Numbered from the stretch's first letter, positions 16,256-26,007 are shown. The stretch is DNA of 64,000 nucleotides from an uncultured Lachnospiraceae bacterium (GCA_910586645.1 CAJUIS010000001.1:215222-279221); one strand, 5' to 3'. Numbers and translations: made by a program. The notes: generated from the letters alone by a model not told the origin.

Positions 16256-17550
16256 CAATGCCCTCCATTTCCCAAAAGATAATCAATAAACTGCTGCGCC
16301 GTCCTCCCGGAACGCCCGCCGTGACCAAGTTCCCACTTATTTGCCTCCAAAAGCAGCTCCTCCTCTCCCATCTGAATCCGATGCTTCCTTGCAAGCGATT
16401 TGATAATTTCCCCGAACTGCTTTTTATCCGGCGCTCCAAAGTAAATCTGCACGCCAAACCGCGCCGCTAAAGAAAGCTTTTCCTGTACTGTGTCATTGTT
16501 GTGCAGATCATCGGAAAGCTGCGCCTTGTCTGAAAATTTCTCCCGGATCAAATGCCTCCGGTTTGACGTCGCATAAATCAAAATATTATCCGGCTTTTTT
16601 TCCAGTCCGCCTTCAATCACAGCTTTCAGATATTTATATTCAATTTCAAAATCTTCAAAAGAAAGGTCATCCATGTAAATAATAAATTTATATCCTCTGT
16701 TTTTGATCCGGGCAATCACGTCATGCAAATCCTGGAACTGGTGTTTATACAGTTCAATCAGCCGAAGCCCTCTGTCATAATACTGATTTGCAATGGCTTT
16801 TATGCTCGTAGATTTTCCTGTCCCCGCGTCTCCGTACAAAAGGCAGTTATTCGCTTTCCTGCCGCAGACAAAAGCCTCTGTGTTATCCGTCAGTTTTTTC
16901 TTCGCAATCTCATAACCTGTCAAATCCGAAAGATTTACATGCGCAATATTTGAAATCGGAACAATCGCCGCCTGCCTGTCTGTATGTTCTACCCGGAACG
17001 CCTTGTGAAGCCCAAGCGTTCCTACGCCAAATTCCTGATAAAACGCCGTAACAGCCAAAAGAAAGCTCCCGGCGTCCTCCGCCGCGTGAAGCTCCCGGCT
17101 CAGCTTTCCGATTCTGTCCCTAATCCGCGTCCCAAAGACCTCGCTTTCGCCCGTCCCCTGAAAATTCATAATCATATCCGCTCCAAAAACGCCGAGGGCA
17201 GGCTCAATCCTGTGAAAATCAAAGTGAAACAATTCTAAAAACACCGCCGCGTCGCACTTTGCCATCTCGTAAAGCGTCCCTTTCGCGCCTTTTTTCATCT
17301 CACAGGATCTGCTGTACGCATTTTCATGGCTGACAAGCAGAAACGTCAGAAATTTCTGCCAGAGATTCCCCGTAAACCCACATTTGGAGGCAAGCTCTGT
17401 CAGTTCATGCATACATCCATAATACAGTTCCGCAAGCGCTTCCTTGTCACAGGAAGCGCAGCCATACTTCCCAATCACAGTTCCAAAATCGCAAAATAAC
17501 CGCTCATATCCAAAATCCCTGTATAGAATCCTTCGCTTTATGCCTTCCAT
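16255..17550 (-). CDS. DUF815 family AAA+ ATPase
   Basis: 431 residues. The N-terminal 200 residues are helical and specific to the family. A AAA+ domain follows, with Walker A GDAGTGKSTS, Walker B FIIYMDDLSFE, sensor-1 ILIYATSNRRHL, and the C-terminal ELGHGGRSGRTAQQFIDYLL typical of DUF815. It is a cytoplasmic ATPase of unknown substrate. ATG 17550 is chosen because GGAGGGG precedes it; the ATG at 17562 lacks a site. It is tightly coupled between pheA (15 bases) and ppx (overlap). Confidence 0.88.
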   Translation of the reverse strand: MEGIKRRILYRDFGYERLFCDFGTVIGKYGCASCDKEALAELYYGCMHELTELASKCGFTGNLWQKFLTFLLVSHENAYSRSCEMKKGAKGTLYEMAKCDAAVFLELFHFDFHRIEPALGVFGADMIMNFQGTGESEVFGTRIRDRIGKLSRELHAAEDAGSFLLAVTAFYQEFGVGTLGLHKAFRVEHTDRQAAIVPISNIAHVNLSDLTGYEIAKKKLTDNTEAFVCGRKANNCLLYGDAGTGKSTSIKAIANQYYDRGLRLIELYKHQFQDLHDVIARIKNRGYKFIIYMDDLSFEDFEIEYKYLKAVIEGGLEKKPDNILIYATSNRRHLIREKFSDKAQLSDDLHNNDTVQEKLSLAARFGVQIYFGAPDKKQFGEIIKSLARKHRIQMGEEELLLEANKWELGHGGRSGRTAQQFIDYLLGNGGH

Positions 17551-17565
17551 AATCCCCTCCATATT

Positions 17566-18537
17566 TTAATAGTTGCCCAAAATCTTTAGTCCTTCCGTCT
17601 CACATTTCAATCCGTTTAACGCAATCTGCACTTCTTTGTCCGTAAGGCTTCCCTCAAAATCGATAAAAAAGCGGTATTCCCACGTTCTGCCCTGAATCGG
17701 CCTTGATTCGATTTTATTCATATTCAGATTGTTGTAAATAAAATGGGAAAGCGTCTGATACAGCGAACCGCTTTTATGGGGAATTTCAAAACAAATGCTG
17801 ATTTTATCCGCTTTACTGCAAAATTTTTTCTGTCCTGTTACAATAATAAACCTGGTGGAATTTGATGTATTGTTCGAAATATGTTCCGCAAGAATTTTCA
17901 AATCATAGATGTCGGCCGTAATTGCGGAAGCAATTGCCGCTTCATTTTTTCTGCCGCCCTCTTTTACCTTCTTGGCGGCTCCCGCCGTGTTCTTTCTGCT
18001 GTGCTTTTCCCAATGGGTATGTGCATCCAGATATTTTGAACACTGCATCAGCGCCTGCGGATGGGAATATACGTCCGTAATATCCAAAAGCCCGGCGTCT
18101 TTTGCGCCAATCAGGCAGTGATCAATCTTAATAATCTGCTCTCCTATGATGCAGTTGTCATATTCCACAAGAAGATCAAAATTTTCAGATACGATTCCTG
18201 CAGAGGAATTTTCAATTGGCAGCACCGCATAGTCCGCCGCCCCTTCTGCAATCGCTTCCATGGCGCATCGCCAGGTCTCCACATGAAAGCTCTTCGTCTC
18301 GGTCCCGAAAAACTCCCGCATGGCCTGCTGGCTGTACGCTCCCTCAACCCCCTGAAACACAACTTTCGCATCCGTAAAGTCAAACGCGTCTTGTAAAGTG
18401 AACCCAAAAACGTTCCCTGCCGGCGCCTCCCCCTGCTCCGCAGCTTCTTTTGTAAACATTCTTCGCTTTTGATATAACTTTGCAATCTGCCCGTCCACGG
18501 CAGAAATATCACTTTGTATTTCCTGCAATTTTCTCAT
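17566..18537 (-). CDS. pheA: Prephenate dehydratase with vestigial chorismate-mutase N-terminus
   Basis: 323 residues. Prephenate dehydratase converts prephenate to phenylpyruvate for phenylalanine synthesis. VVFQGVEGAYSQQAMREFFG opens the PDT domain (about residue 58), which holds the YAVLPIENSSAG motif and the NSTRFIIV catalytic segment. An ACT domain with the GSLYQTL Phe-binding motif is at the C-terminus. The first 37 residues (LQEIQSDISAVDGQIAKLYQKR) match only helix 1 of AroQ chorismate mutase; helices 2 and 3 are absent. GGAGG precedes the ATG. It is first in the polyphosphate operon. Confidence 0.92.
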   Translation of the reverse strand: MRKLQEIQSDISAVDGQIAKLYQKRRMFTKEAAEQGEAPAGNVFGFTLQDAFDFTDAKVVFQGVEGAYSQQAMREFFGTETKSFHVETWRCAMEAIAEGAADYAVLPIENSSAGIVSENFDLLVEYDNCIIGEQIIKIDHCLIGAKDAGLLDITDVYSHPQALMQCSKYLDAHTHWEKHSRKNTAGAAKKVKEGGRKNEAAIASAITADIYDLKILAEHISNNTSNSTRFIIVTGQKKFCSKADKISICFEIPHKSGSLYQTLSHFIYNNLNMNKIESRPIQGRTWEYRFFIDFEGSLTDKEVQIALNGLKCETEGLKILGNY

Positions 18538-18549
18538 GTTTCCTCCGGC

Positions 18550-18567
18550 GGCGCACCTTTCTGCGCC
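18550..18567 (-). promoter_or_regulatory. Hairpin just upstream of the pheA ribosome site
   Basis: A 6-bp inverted repeat (GGCGCA/TGCGCC, 6-base loop) lies immediately 5' of the GGAGG of pheA and could modulate translation. It is short and could be coincidental. Confidence 0.35.
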
Positions 18568-18587
18568 ATACTGAATATTCTTCTTCT

Positions 18588-18616
18588 ATCATATAACAAC
18601 CGGCATAATATAGCAA
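18588..18616 (-). promoter_or_regulatory. Candidate promoter of the pheA-polyphosphate operon
   Basis: TTGCTA (18611-18616), 17-base spacer, TATGAT (18588-18593) on the minus strand. The -35 touches the hairpin that follows the AI-2E permease gene. Confidence 0.55.
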
Positions 18617-18650
18617 GCCTGCCATATGCGTAAAACGCACAGGCAGGCTC
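18615..18650 (-). terminator. Hairpin terminator after the AI-2E-family permease gene
   Basis: AGCCTGCC/GGCAGGCT stem with an inner TGCGTTTTACGCA stem, about 10 bases after the stop codon. The minus-strand T-tract is weak. The tail is T-rich if read on the plus strand. Confidence 0.5.
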
Positions 18651-18659
18651 TCTTTTTCT

Positions 18660-19781
18660 CTATTTTTTTCTTTTAAAAACATCGGCTTTTAACAGCCGGT
18701 AAACAGACGCCGCAAGCGGCACGCCAAGGAGCATTCCTCCCACTCCCAATACGCCGCCGCCAATCGTAACGGCCGCAAGAACCCAGATTCCCGGCAGGCC
18801 AATGGAAGAACCGACCACACGCGGATAAATCAGATTATCTTCAAGCTGCTGCAAAATCACCAGAAACACAATAAACACGACCGCCTTTACCGGGTCTACC
18901 GTAAAAATCATAAATGCGCCGACAATTCCGCCGATATACGCCCCCGCCACAGGAATCAGCGCTGTAAACCCAATCAGGCACCCGACCATAGCCGCATACG
19001 GCAGTCTTAACACAAGCATCCCTCCGATGCACAGCCCTCCCAAAATGACAGCCTCCATACACTGCCCCACAATAAAGCTGTGAAAGGATTCATCCACTGT
19101 CCGCACGACATATAAAAACTTATCTTCCATACGCCGGGGCAGGTAAGTCCGCATCAGAAGACGGAGCTGTCCGCCTATTTTCTCTTTCCCGCTCAAAATA
19201 TAAATGGAAAATATCACGGCAATCATAAATGTCACGGCAAAGGAAAAAATAGATGTAATAATTCCAACCGCCGCTCCCATCGCGCCTCCGACTCCCGAGA
19301 ATAAGAGATCCGCCGCTTTCATCAGATTTTTCTGTAAATCCACACTGTCCATTTCAAACAGATATCCGCCTTCTGCAAACAAACCGCTGAGCTCAAAATT
19401 TTCTTCCAGCCACTGCAGGGCGCTTTCCAGAGACTTTGGAAAACGCTCTGCCAGGATACGCACACAGCTAATCAGCTCAGGCACAATCATCTGCACGATA
19501 AAAACAGCGAACAATGCTATGCAGACATAGGAAAGCAGCATGCAAAAGGGCCTTCGCATTTTATCCAGCCTTGGATTCGTCCTGTTTTTTGGAAAATGGC
19601 TCTCAAAAAACGACATCAGAATATTGACCACATAAGCAACCGCACATCCAAGAAGCAGCGGAAACGCCGCCCCCAAAGCCGTTCCCAGAATGCCTGCGCA
19701 GACTGTCCAGTAACGGATAAACAGATACAGCAAAAAAACTGTTGCGCCTGCGCGTATGCAGGTCTTCCATTTTAATTCCAT
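18660..19781 (-). CDS. AI-2E family transporter (PerM/YtvI-like permease)
   Basis: 373 residues starting MELKWKTCIRAG. Seven to eight hydrophobic helices, a long central soluble segment, and the C-terminal glycine-rich IGLPGIWVLAAVTIGGGVLGVGGMLLGVPLAAS are the family signature. Family members have been proposed to export autoinducer-2 or to exchange Na+/H+; the substrate here is unknown. ATG 19781 follows GGAGAGGAG; an upstream in-frame start has no site and gives an atypical N-terminus. It lies 28 bases after gltD and may be co-transcribed with gltBD. Confidence 0.88.
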   Translation of the reverse strand: MELKWKTCIRAGATVFLLYLFIRYWTVCAGILGTALGAAFPLLLGCAVAYVVNILMSFFESHFPKNRTNPRLDKMRRPFCMLLSYVCIALFAVFIVQMIVPELISCVRILAERFPKSLESALQWLEENFELSGLFAEGGYLFEMDSVDLQKNLMKAADLLFSGVGGAMGAAVGIITSIFSFAVTFMIAVIFSIYILSGKEKIGGQLRLLMRTYLPRRMEDKFLYVVRTVDESFHSFIVGQCMEAVILGGLCIGGMLVLRLPYAAMVGCLIGFTALIPVAGAYIGGIVGAFMIFTVDPVKAVVFIVFLVILQQLEDNLIYPRVVGSSIGLPGIWVLAAVTIGGGVLGVGGMLLGVPLAASVYRLLKADVFKRKK

Positions 19782-19809
19782 TTCTCCTCTCCTTCTTTTG
19801 TGCCAAACC

Positions 19810-21303
19810 TCACTGTACCGGCAGTCCGGAATATCCAAGCAGATATTCGTCAACTTCCCTTGCCGCTTCTCTTCCTTCTCTGATCGCCCATACGACAAGG
19901 GACTGTCCCCGCCGCATATCTCCTGCCGTAAATACTTTTTTTACATTTGTCGCATATTTTCCCTCTTTACAGCAAACGGTCCCCTTTGCATTTAAAGCTA
20001 CGCCAAAAGCGTCTGCCGTATAGCTCTCCGCTCCTGTAAATCCGGCTGCAATCAAAACAAGATCCGCCTCCATTCTGCTTTCCGATCCGCTCACTTCCGT
20101 CATTTTTATGCGTCCTGTCTTTTCATCCCGTCCGCTTTCCAGCTTTACGGTCTTCACTGCCGCAACATTGCCGTTTTTATCCTTGACAAATTCTTTGACT
20201 GTCGTCCGGTAAATCCTTGGATCCTCCCCGAATACGGCAATCGCCTCTTCCTGCCCGTAATCTGTTTTTAAAACTTTCGGCCACTGCGGCCAGGGATTGT
20301 CATCCGTCCTGCTTTCCGGCGCTTTCGGCATCATTTCAATCTGCGTTACTTTTGCCGCGCCATGCCGGACGGCAGTCGCCGCGCAGTCATTTCCGGTATC
20401 TCCGCCGCCGATAATCACCACTTTTTTCCCTTTCGCGGAAATGTACCGGTTATCACTGAGCCCGGAATTTAACAGGCTCTTTGTTGTCGCGGAAAGAAAA
20501 TCCACGGCAAAATAAATCCCCTTTGCATCCCTTCCGGAAACGGCAACGTCCCTTGGATTCTTCGCTCCGCAGGCCAGGATTACGGCGTCGTACTCTTTTA
20601 ATATCTTTGACGCCTTAACGTCCCGTCCAACGTCCGTCCCTGTTACAAATTCAACGCCCTCTTCTTCCATAATGCGTCTCTTTCTGTCAATTATATGCTT
20701 TTCCAATTTCATATTCGGAATTCCATACATCAGCAGCCCGCCGGCTCTGTCATCCCTTTCATAAACGGTCACCTGATGCCCCCGTTTATTGAGCTGATCC
20801 GCCGCTGCAAGCCCGGCCGGGCCGCTTCCAATCACCGCCGCTTTTTTCCCTGTCCTGACCCTCGGAGGCTTTGCCGACGCATACCCTTTTGCATAGGCGT
20901 TTTCGATAATCCCATACTCATTTTCCTTTACGGTGACGGCGTCTCCATAGTGTCCGCAGGTACAGGCCGCTTCACACAGCGCCGGACAGACTCTTGCCGT
21001 AAACTCCGGAAAATTATTCGTCTTTTTCAGGCGTTTGTAAGCTTCCTCCCAGTTTCCGCGATAAATCAGATCGTTCCACTCCGGCACGAGATTATGAAGC
21101 GGGCAGCCGCTTGTCATCCCCATAATATTCATGCCCGACTGGCAGAACGGAACGCCGCAGTTCATGCAGCGCGCCCCCTGCTGTCTTTGCTTTTCCGCAG
21201 AAAGCGGCATATGAAATTCGCTGTAGTTTTTGATGCGCTCCTTAGGAGGAACCGCTCTCTGCGTCTCTCTCTCATATTCCATAAATCCCGTTGGTTTTCC
21301 CAT
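19810..21303 (-). CDS. gltD: Glutamate synthase (NADPH) small subunit
   Basis: 497 residues starting MGKPTGFMEY. The beta subunit passes electrons from NADPH through FAD to the large subunit. Two N-terminal cysteine clusters (CMNCGVPFCQSG...CPLHN and CPALCEAACTCG) bind iron-sulfur clusters. The FAD GxGxxG motif (VIGSGPAGLAAA) and the NAD(P) motif (VVIIGGGDTGND) are intact, and the C-terminal ATG-like motif (VFTAGDMRRGQSLVVWAI) is present. The ATG at 21303 follows AGGAAAGGG and lies 32 bases inside the 3' end of gltB, which implies translational coupling. Confidence 0.95.
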   Translation of the reverse strand: MGKPTGFMEYERETQRAVPPKERIKNYSEFHMPLSAEKQRQQGARCMNCGVPFCQSGMNIMGMTSGCPLHNLVPEWNDLIYRGNWEEAYKRLKKTNNFPEFTARVCPALCEAACTCGHYGDAVTVKENEYGIIENAYAKGYASAKPPRVRTGKKAAVIGSGPAGLAAADQLNKRGHQVTVYERDDRAGGLLMYGIPNMKLEKHIIDRKRRIMEEEGVEFVTGTDVGRDVKASKILKEYDAVILACGAKNPRDVAVSGRDAKGIYFAVDFLSATTKSLLNSGLSDNRYISAKGKKVVIIGGGDTGNDCAATAVRHGAAKVTQIEMMPKAPESRTDDNPWPQWPKVLKTDYGQEEAIAVFGEDPRIYRTTVKEFVKDKNGNVAAVKTVKLESGRDEKTGRIKMTEVSGSESRMEADLVLIAAGFTGAESYTADAFGVALNAKGTVCCKEGKYATNVKKVFTAGDMRRGQSLVVWAIREGREAAREVDEYLLGYSGLPVQ

Positions 21304-24300
21304 AATGCGCCCTTTCCTGGCCTCTTGTATTTGCATAAAACGCTTCAATCTGCGCCTGTTCGGAAGAAAGCCCTTTCTCCTCCATCTGCACAATCGCCAT
21401 CATCATACTGTTATAGTCATAGGGAATAATCTTTTTAAACTTGGGCAGATACTCACTGAAGTGATCCAAAATTTCTTTTCCCTTTTCGGAATTCGTCAAA
21501 GCAACATGCTCTTTTATCATCTCTTTTAATTCCATGACGTCATATTTGTTGGATATTGATTCGGAAAATACCATCTCTTTGTTAATTCTTGTATACAAAT
21601 CGTTGTCACTGTCAAGCACATACGCAATCCCGCCGCTCATTCCGGCCGCAAAGTTTTTTCCTGTTTTTCCGAGTACGACGACGCGTCCTCCCGTCATGTA
21701 TTCACACCCATGATCGCCCACGCCTTCGACGACCGCCGTCGCTCCGGAATTTCTTACACAGAAACGCTCTCCCGCCACGCCGCTTATAAATGCTTTGCCG
21801 CTTGTCGCTCCATATAAGGCCACGTTCCCAATAATGATATTTTCATCTTTTTTATATTTTACGCCGGCCGGAGCATAGACAATAACCTTTCCTCCGGATA
21901 GCCCTTTTCCAAAATAATCGTTGGAATCCCCTACCAGTTCAAGCGTTAAGCCTTTTGGAATAAACGCTCCGAAACTCTGTCCGCCAGCGCCGCTGCATTT
22001 CACAAGAAACGTATCCTCTTCGAGGGAATCGTCATATTTCTTTGTGATTTCCGAGCCAAAAATCGTTCCGAACGAACGATCCGTATTCGAAACTTCCACC
22101 TGAATGCTTTTTTTCTGCCCGCTCTCTAAAGCTCCCTTCAGCTTCTTTAATAAAATCGTGACATCTTTTGTTTTTTCCAGCTTAAAATCATATATATGCT
22201 TTGGCTGAAACGTCACTTTCGCTTTCGGCTCCGCAAAGGGATTATTTAAAATCCTGGATAAATCAATTTCCTTTTCTCTCCCTTCCAAATCTTCTCTTGC
22301 CTTCAGCAAATCGCTTCGTCCCACCATTTCATCAATCGTCCGGCAGCCAAGCTTTGCCATATATCCCCTTAAATCTTCCGCGATAAAACGCATAAAATTT
22401 TCCACGTATTCCGGTTTTCCGGCAAAACGTTTCCGAAGCTTTGGATTCTGCGTCGCAATACCTGCCGGACAAGTATCCAGATTGCAGACGCGCATCATAA
22501 TGCATCCAAGCGTCACCAGAGGAGCCGTCGCAAATCCAAATTCTTCCGCTCCTAAAAGCGCCGCAACAGCGACGTCCCGCCCGCTCATCAGCTTTCCGTC
22601 TGTCTCTAGGCGGACTTTATCGCGCAGGCCGTTTAAAATCAGCGTCTGATGCGTTTCCGCAAGCCCAAGCTCCCATGGAAGACCAGCATTGTGAATGGAA
22701 CTCTTTGGCGCGGCTCCTGTGCCCCCGTCATAACCGGAAATCAAAATGACCTGCGCCCCGGCTTTGGCAACGCCTGCCGCAACCGTTCCCACGCCTGCTT
22801 CCGAAACAAGTTTCACCGTAATTCCTGCGCTGCGGTTTGCGTTTTTCAAATCATAAATCAACTGTTCCAGATCTTCAATGGAATAGATATCGTGATGCGG
22901 CGGAGGGGAAATCAAAGATACGCCCGGCGTCGAAAGTCTTGTCTTTGCAATCCATGGATAGACTTTTGTACCGGGAAGATGCCCTCCCTCACCAGGTTTT
23001 GCCCCCTGCGCCATCTTAATCTGAATTTCCTTCGCACTCACAAGATAACGGCTTGTAACTCCAAAACGTCCGGACGCCACCTGCTTAATTGCGGAACATT
23101 TATTTAACGCGCTGTGCCTGCTTGCAATGCGTTCCGGCTCCTCTCCGCCTTCTCCGGAGTTTGATTTTCCATGGAGCCGGTTCATTGCAACTGCCAAAGC
23201 CTCGTGCGCCTCTTTTGAAATCGAACCATACGACATCGCCCCCGTCTTAAAACGCGTCACAATGGAATCCGCGCTTTCCACTTCTTCAATCGGGACGCCT
23301 TTCTTCGGATAACAAAAATCCATCAGACCCCTGATATTGGCAGACCGTTCTTCTGCATTGACCAGTTTCGTATATTCCTGAAACAGTTTATAATCTCCGC
23401 GCTTTGTGGATTCCTGCAAAAGATGGATCGTCGCCGGATTATACAGATGGGAATCTTCACCGCTGCGCATCTTGTGCCGCCCTCTGCTGTCCAGTGTTAA
23501 ATCCGTCTCAAGTCCAAGCGGATCATACGCAAGGGAATGCAGCGCGTCCACATCCTCTGCAATGTCTTTTAACGTAATGCCCCCAATGCGGCTTACCGTG
23601 TCTGTAAAATACTTATCAATCACATTTTTGTCTATTCCGATTGCTTCAAAAATTTTCGAACCCTGATACGACTGGATTGTGGAAATCCCCATTTTGGAAG
23701 CTATTTTGACAATTCCGTTTAAAACCGCGTGATTATAGTCGTCAACTGCCGCATAATAATCCTTGTCTAGCATATGGTCATCTACAAGCTGTTTTACCGT
23801 ATCCTGTGCCAGATATGGGTTGATGGCGCAGGCGCCGTATCCCAAAAGCGCCGCAAAATGATGCACTTCCCTGGGCTCTCCCGTTTCTAAGATCACAGCG
23901 ACCGCAGTCCTCTTCTTCGTCTTTACAAGATGCTGCTGCAGCGCCGACACAGCGAGCAGAGAAGGGATCGGCACATGATTTTCATCCACACCCCTGTCCG
24001 AAAGAATCAGGATGTTTGCGCCGTCTCTGTAAGCGCGATCCGCCTCTACAAACAGCCTGTCAATCGCTTTTTCAAGACTTGTATTTTTATAATACAAAAT
24101 CGGAAGAACGGCCACCTGGAATCCTTCTCTTTTCATGGCTTTGATTTTCATCAAATCCGTATTCGTCAGAATCGGATTGTCCACTTTTAACAAATGGCAG
24201 TTTGCAGCCTTCTCCTCTAAAAGATTGCCGTCTTCTCCTATATAAACGGTCGCAGACGTCACGACTTTTTCCCGGATGGAGTCAATCGGAGGGTTTGTCA

Positions 24301-25870
24301 CCTGTGCAAACAATTGCTTAAAATAATTAAACAAAGGCTGATGATCCCCTGCTAAAGCGGCAAGCGGCGTATCAATTCCCATTGCGTCCGTCCCTTCGCT
24401 GCCGTCTCTTGCCATGGGAAGAATCGCCTCTTTTAACGATTCATACGTATATCCAAACGCTTTCTGCATCCGCTGTCGTTCTTCTTTTGTATATTCCGGC
24501 ACGCGCTGATTCGGAATCTTAAGTTCTTCCAAACGGATCAGATTGCGATCCAGCCACTCTCCATACGGCTGCCTGCCCGCATACGTCGCCTTTAATTCTT
24601 CATCATCAATTACACGTCCCTGCACTGTATCCACCAAAAGCATTTTTCCCGGTCTTAATCTTTCTTTCGCCACAATCTTCGCCGGATCGATCTCAAGTAC
24701 GCCGACCTCCGAAGAAAGCACCAGATAATCATCCTCTGTAATATAATACCGGGAAGGGCGCAGCCCGTTTCTGTCAAGCACAGCCCCCATCACATCTCCG
24801 TCCGAAAACAGTATCGCCGCAGGCCCGTCCCACGGCTCCATCATCGTCGCATAATACTGATAAAAATCTTTTTTCTTCTGAGGCATCAGAGCATTGTTTG
24901 CCCATGGCTCCGGAATCATAATCATAACGGCAAGCGGAAGATCCATTCCGCTCATCACAAGAAATTCCAGCGTATTGTCAAGCATTGCAGAATCAGATCC
25001 TTCACTGTTAATAACCGGAAGCACCTTTAACAGTTCTCCCTTTAAATGCTCTGATTCCATCGTCTCTTCCCGCGCCAGCATCTTATCGGCATTGCCCTTT
25101 ATTGTATTGATCTCTCCGTTATGCACAATGAAACGGTTCGGATGCGCCCGCTCCCAGCTCGGATTTGTATTGGTAGAAAAACGGGAATGCACCATCGCAA
25201 TCGCCGATTCATAATCCTCATCCTGCAAATCAGAAAAGAAAAGCCCAAGCTGCTCTACCAGAAACATCCCCTTATAAACAATCGTACGGCCTGACAAAGA
25301 AACCACATAAGCATCATCATTTGACTGCTCAAACACCCGTCTTGCAACGTAAAGCTTCCGGTCAAAATCCAGTCCTTTCGGCACATCCAAAGGGCGTCTG
25401 ACGAATCCCTGCATAATATAAGGCATACAATCCACTGCCTTTTGTCCCAGGCTGGCCGGATCGTTCGGCACGTTCCTCCAGCCAAGAAATTCCATGCCTT
25501 CTTTTTTTACAATCACTTCAAACATCTTTTTCGCCTGATTGCGCTTTAACTCATCCTGCGGGAAAAAGAACATTCCTATGCCATAATCCCTCTCGTCCCC
25601 AAGATGAATCCCAAGCGGCTTTACTGCCTTAGCAAAGAATTTGTGTGAAATCTGCAGCAAAATTCCAACGCCGTCTCCCGTCTTTCCTTCCGCATCTTTT
25701 CCGGCTCTGTGTTTTAGATTCTTCACAATTTTGAGCGCATTCGTCACAGTATCATGCGTCTTTATGCCTTTGATATTGACAACAGCCCCAATTCCGCAGT
25801 TATCATGTTCAAATCCCGGATCGTACATTCCCTGCGCCTTTCTTTCACTCTCACTATACTGCTGTTTCAT
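21272..25870 (-). CDS. gltB: Glutamate synthase large subunit
   Basis: 1532 residues, full length. It makes two glutamates from glutamine and 2-oxoglutarate. The class II amidotransferase domain begins at Cys25 (DNCGIGAV), so 24 residues should be cleaved as a propeptide. The central and FMN-binding synthase domains follow (AKPGEGGHLPGTKVYPWIA, SGYDGGTGAAP), with a 3Fe-4S cluster motif CIMMRVCNLDTCPAGIATQ. The C-terminal GXGXG-repeat domain is visible as VVVLGKTGKNFAAGMSGGIAYV. It has its own near-consensus promoter. Confidence 0.97.
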   Translation of the reverse strand: MKQQYSESERKAQGMYDPGFEHDNCGIGAVVNIKGIKTHDTVTNALKIVKNLKHRAGKDAEGKTGDGVGILLQISHKFFAKAVKPLGIHLGDERDYGIGMFFFPQDELKRNQAKKMFEVIVKKEGMEFLGWRNVPNDPASLGQKAVDCMPYIMQGFVRRPLDVPKGLDFDRKLYVARRVFEQSNDDAYVVSLSGRTIVYKGMFLVEQLGLFFSDLQDEDYESAIAMVHSRFSTNTNPSWERAHPNRFIVHNGEINTIKGNADKMLAREETMESEHLKGELLKVLPVINSEGSDSAMLDNTLEFLVMSGMDLPLAVMIMIPEPWANNALMPQKKKDFYQYYATMMEPWDGPAAILFSDGDVMGAVLDRNGLRPSRYYITEDDYLVLSSEVGVLEIDPAKIVAKERLRPGKMLLVDTVQGRVIDDEELKATYAGRQPYGEWLDRNLIRLEELKIPNQRVPEYTKEERQRMQKAFGYTYESLKEAILPMARDGSEGTDAMGIDTPLAALAGDHQPLFNYFKQLFAQVTNPPIDSIREKVVTSATVYIGEDGNLLEEKAANCHLLKVDNPILTNTDLMKIKAMKREGFQVAVLPILYYKNTSLEKAIDRLFVEADRAYRDGANILILSDRGVDENHVPIPSLLAVSALQQHLVKTKKRTAVAVILETGEPREVHHFAALLGYGACAINPYLAQDTVKQLVDDHMLDKDYYAAVDDYNHAVLNGIVKIASKMGISTIQSYQGSKIFEAIGIDKNVIDKYFTDTVSRIGGITLKDIAEDVDALHSLAYDPLGLETDLTLDSRGRHKMRSGEDSHLYNPATIHLLQESTKRGDYKLFQEYTKLVNAEERSANIRGLMDFCYPKKGVPIEEVESADSIVTRFKTGAMSYGSISKEAHEALAVAMNRLHGKSNSGEGGEEPERIASRHSALNKCSAIKQVASGRFGVTSRYLVSAKEIQIKMAQGAKPGEGGHLPGTKVYPWIAKTRLSTPGVSLISPPPHHDIYSIEDLEQLIYDLKNANRSAGITVKLVSEAGVGTVAAGVAKAGAQVILISGYDGGTGAAPKSSIHNAGLPWELGLAETHQTLILNGLRDKVRLETDGKLMSGRDVAVAALLGAEEFGFATAPLVTLGCIMMRVCNLDTCPAGIATQNPKLRKRFAGKPEYVENFMRFIAEDLRGYMAKLGCRTIDEMVGRSDLLKAREDLEGREKEIDLSRILNNPFAEPKAKVTFQPKHIYDFKLEKTKDVTILLKKLKGALESGQKKSIQVEVSNTDRSFGTIFGSEITKKYDDSLEEDTFLVKCSGAGGQSFGAFIPKGLTLELVGDSNDYFGKGLSGGKVIVYAPAGVKYKKDENIIIGNVALYGATSGKAFISGVAGERFCVRNSGATAVVEGVGDHGCEYMTGGRVVVLGKTGKNFAAGMSGGIAYVLDSDNDLYTRINKEMVFSESISNKYDVMELKEMIKEHVALTNSEKGKEILDHFSEYLPKFKKIIPYDYNSMMMAIVQMEEKGLSSEQAQIEAFYANTRGQERAHYGKTNGIYGI

Positions 25871-25885
25871 ACTCTCATCCTTTCT

Positions 25886-25901
25886 GTGACACAGGCGTCA
25901 C
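25886..25901 (-). promoter_or_regulatory. Small inverted repeat in the gltB leader
   Basis: GTGAC/GTCAC with a 6-base loop, between the gltB promoter and its AAAGGATG ribosome site. It could be a leader hairpin or a protein-binding site. Confidence 0.3.
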
Positions 25902-25916
25902 GCTTTTTCCTTTAGA

Positions 25917-25945
25917 ATCATACTATATTTTCGATTTTTTGTAAA
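25917..25945 (-). promoter_or_regulatory. Sigma-A promoter of gltBD
   Basis: TTTACA (25940-25945), 17-base spacer, TATGAT (25917-25922) on the minus strand. The gene-free interval 25871-26222 contains this promoter, a palindrome at 25996-26007 and the GH2 terminator; the remainder is AT-rich with no ORF of note. Confidence 0.75.
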
Positions 25946-25995
25946 TGGCTTTTTTTCTATAATAGTCTGATAATTTGATTATTTAACTATTTTAT

Positions 25996-26007
25996 AGATT
26001 ATAATCT
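25996..26007. promoter_or_regulatory. Perfect 12-bp palindrome upstream of the gltB promoter
   Basis: AGATTATAATCT lies about 50 bases upstream of the gltB -35. The position suits an activator site (for example LysR-type), but no regulator gene is nearby and AT-rich palindromes arise by chance. Confidence 0.3.
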
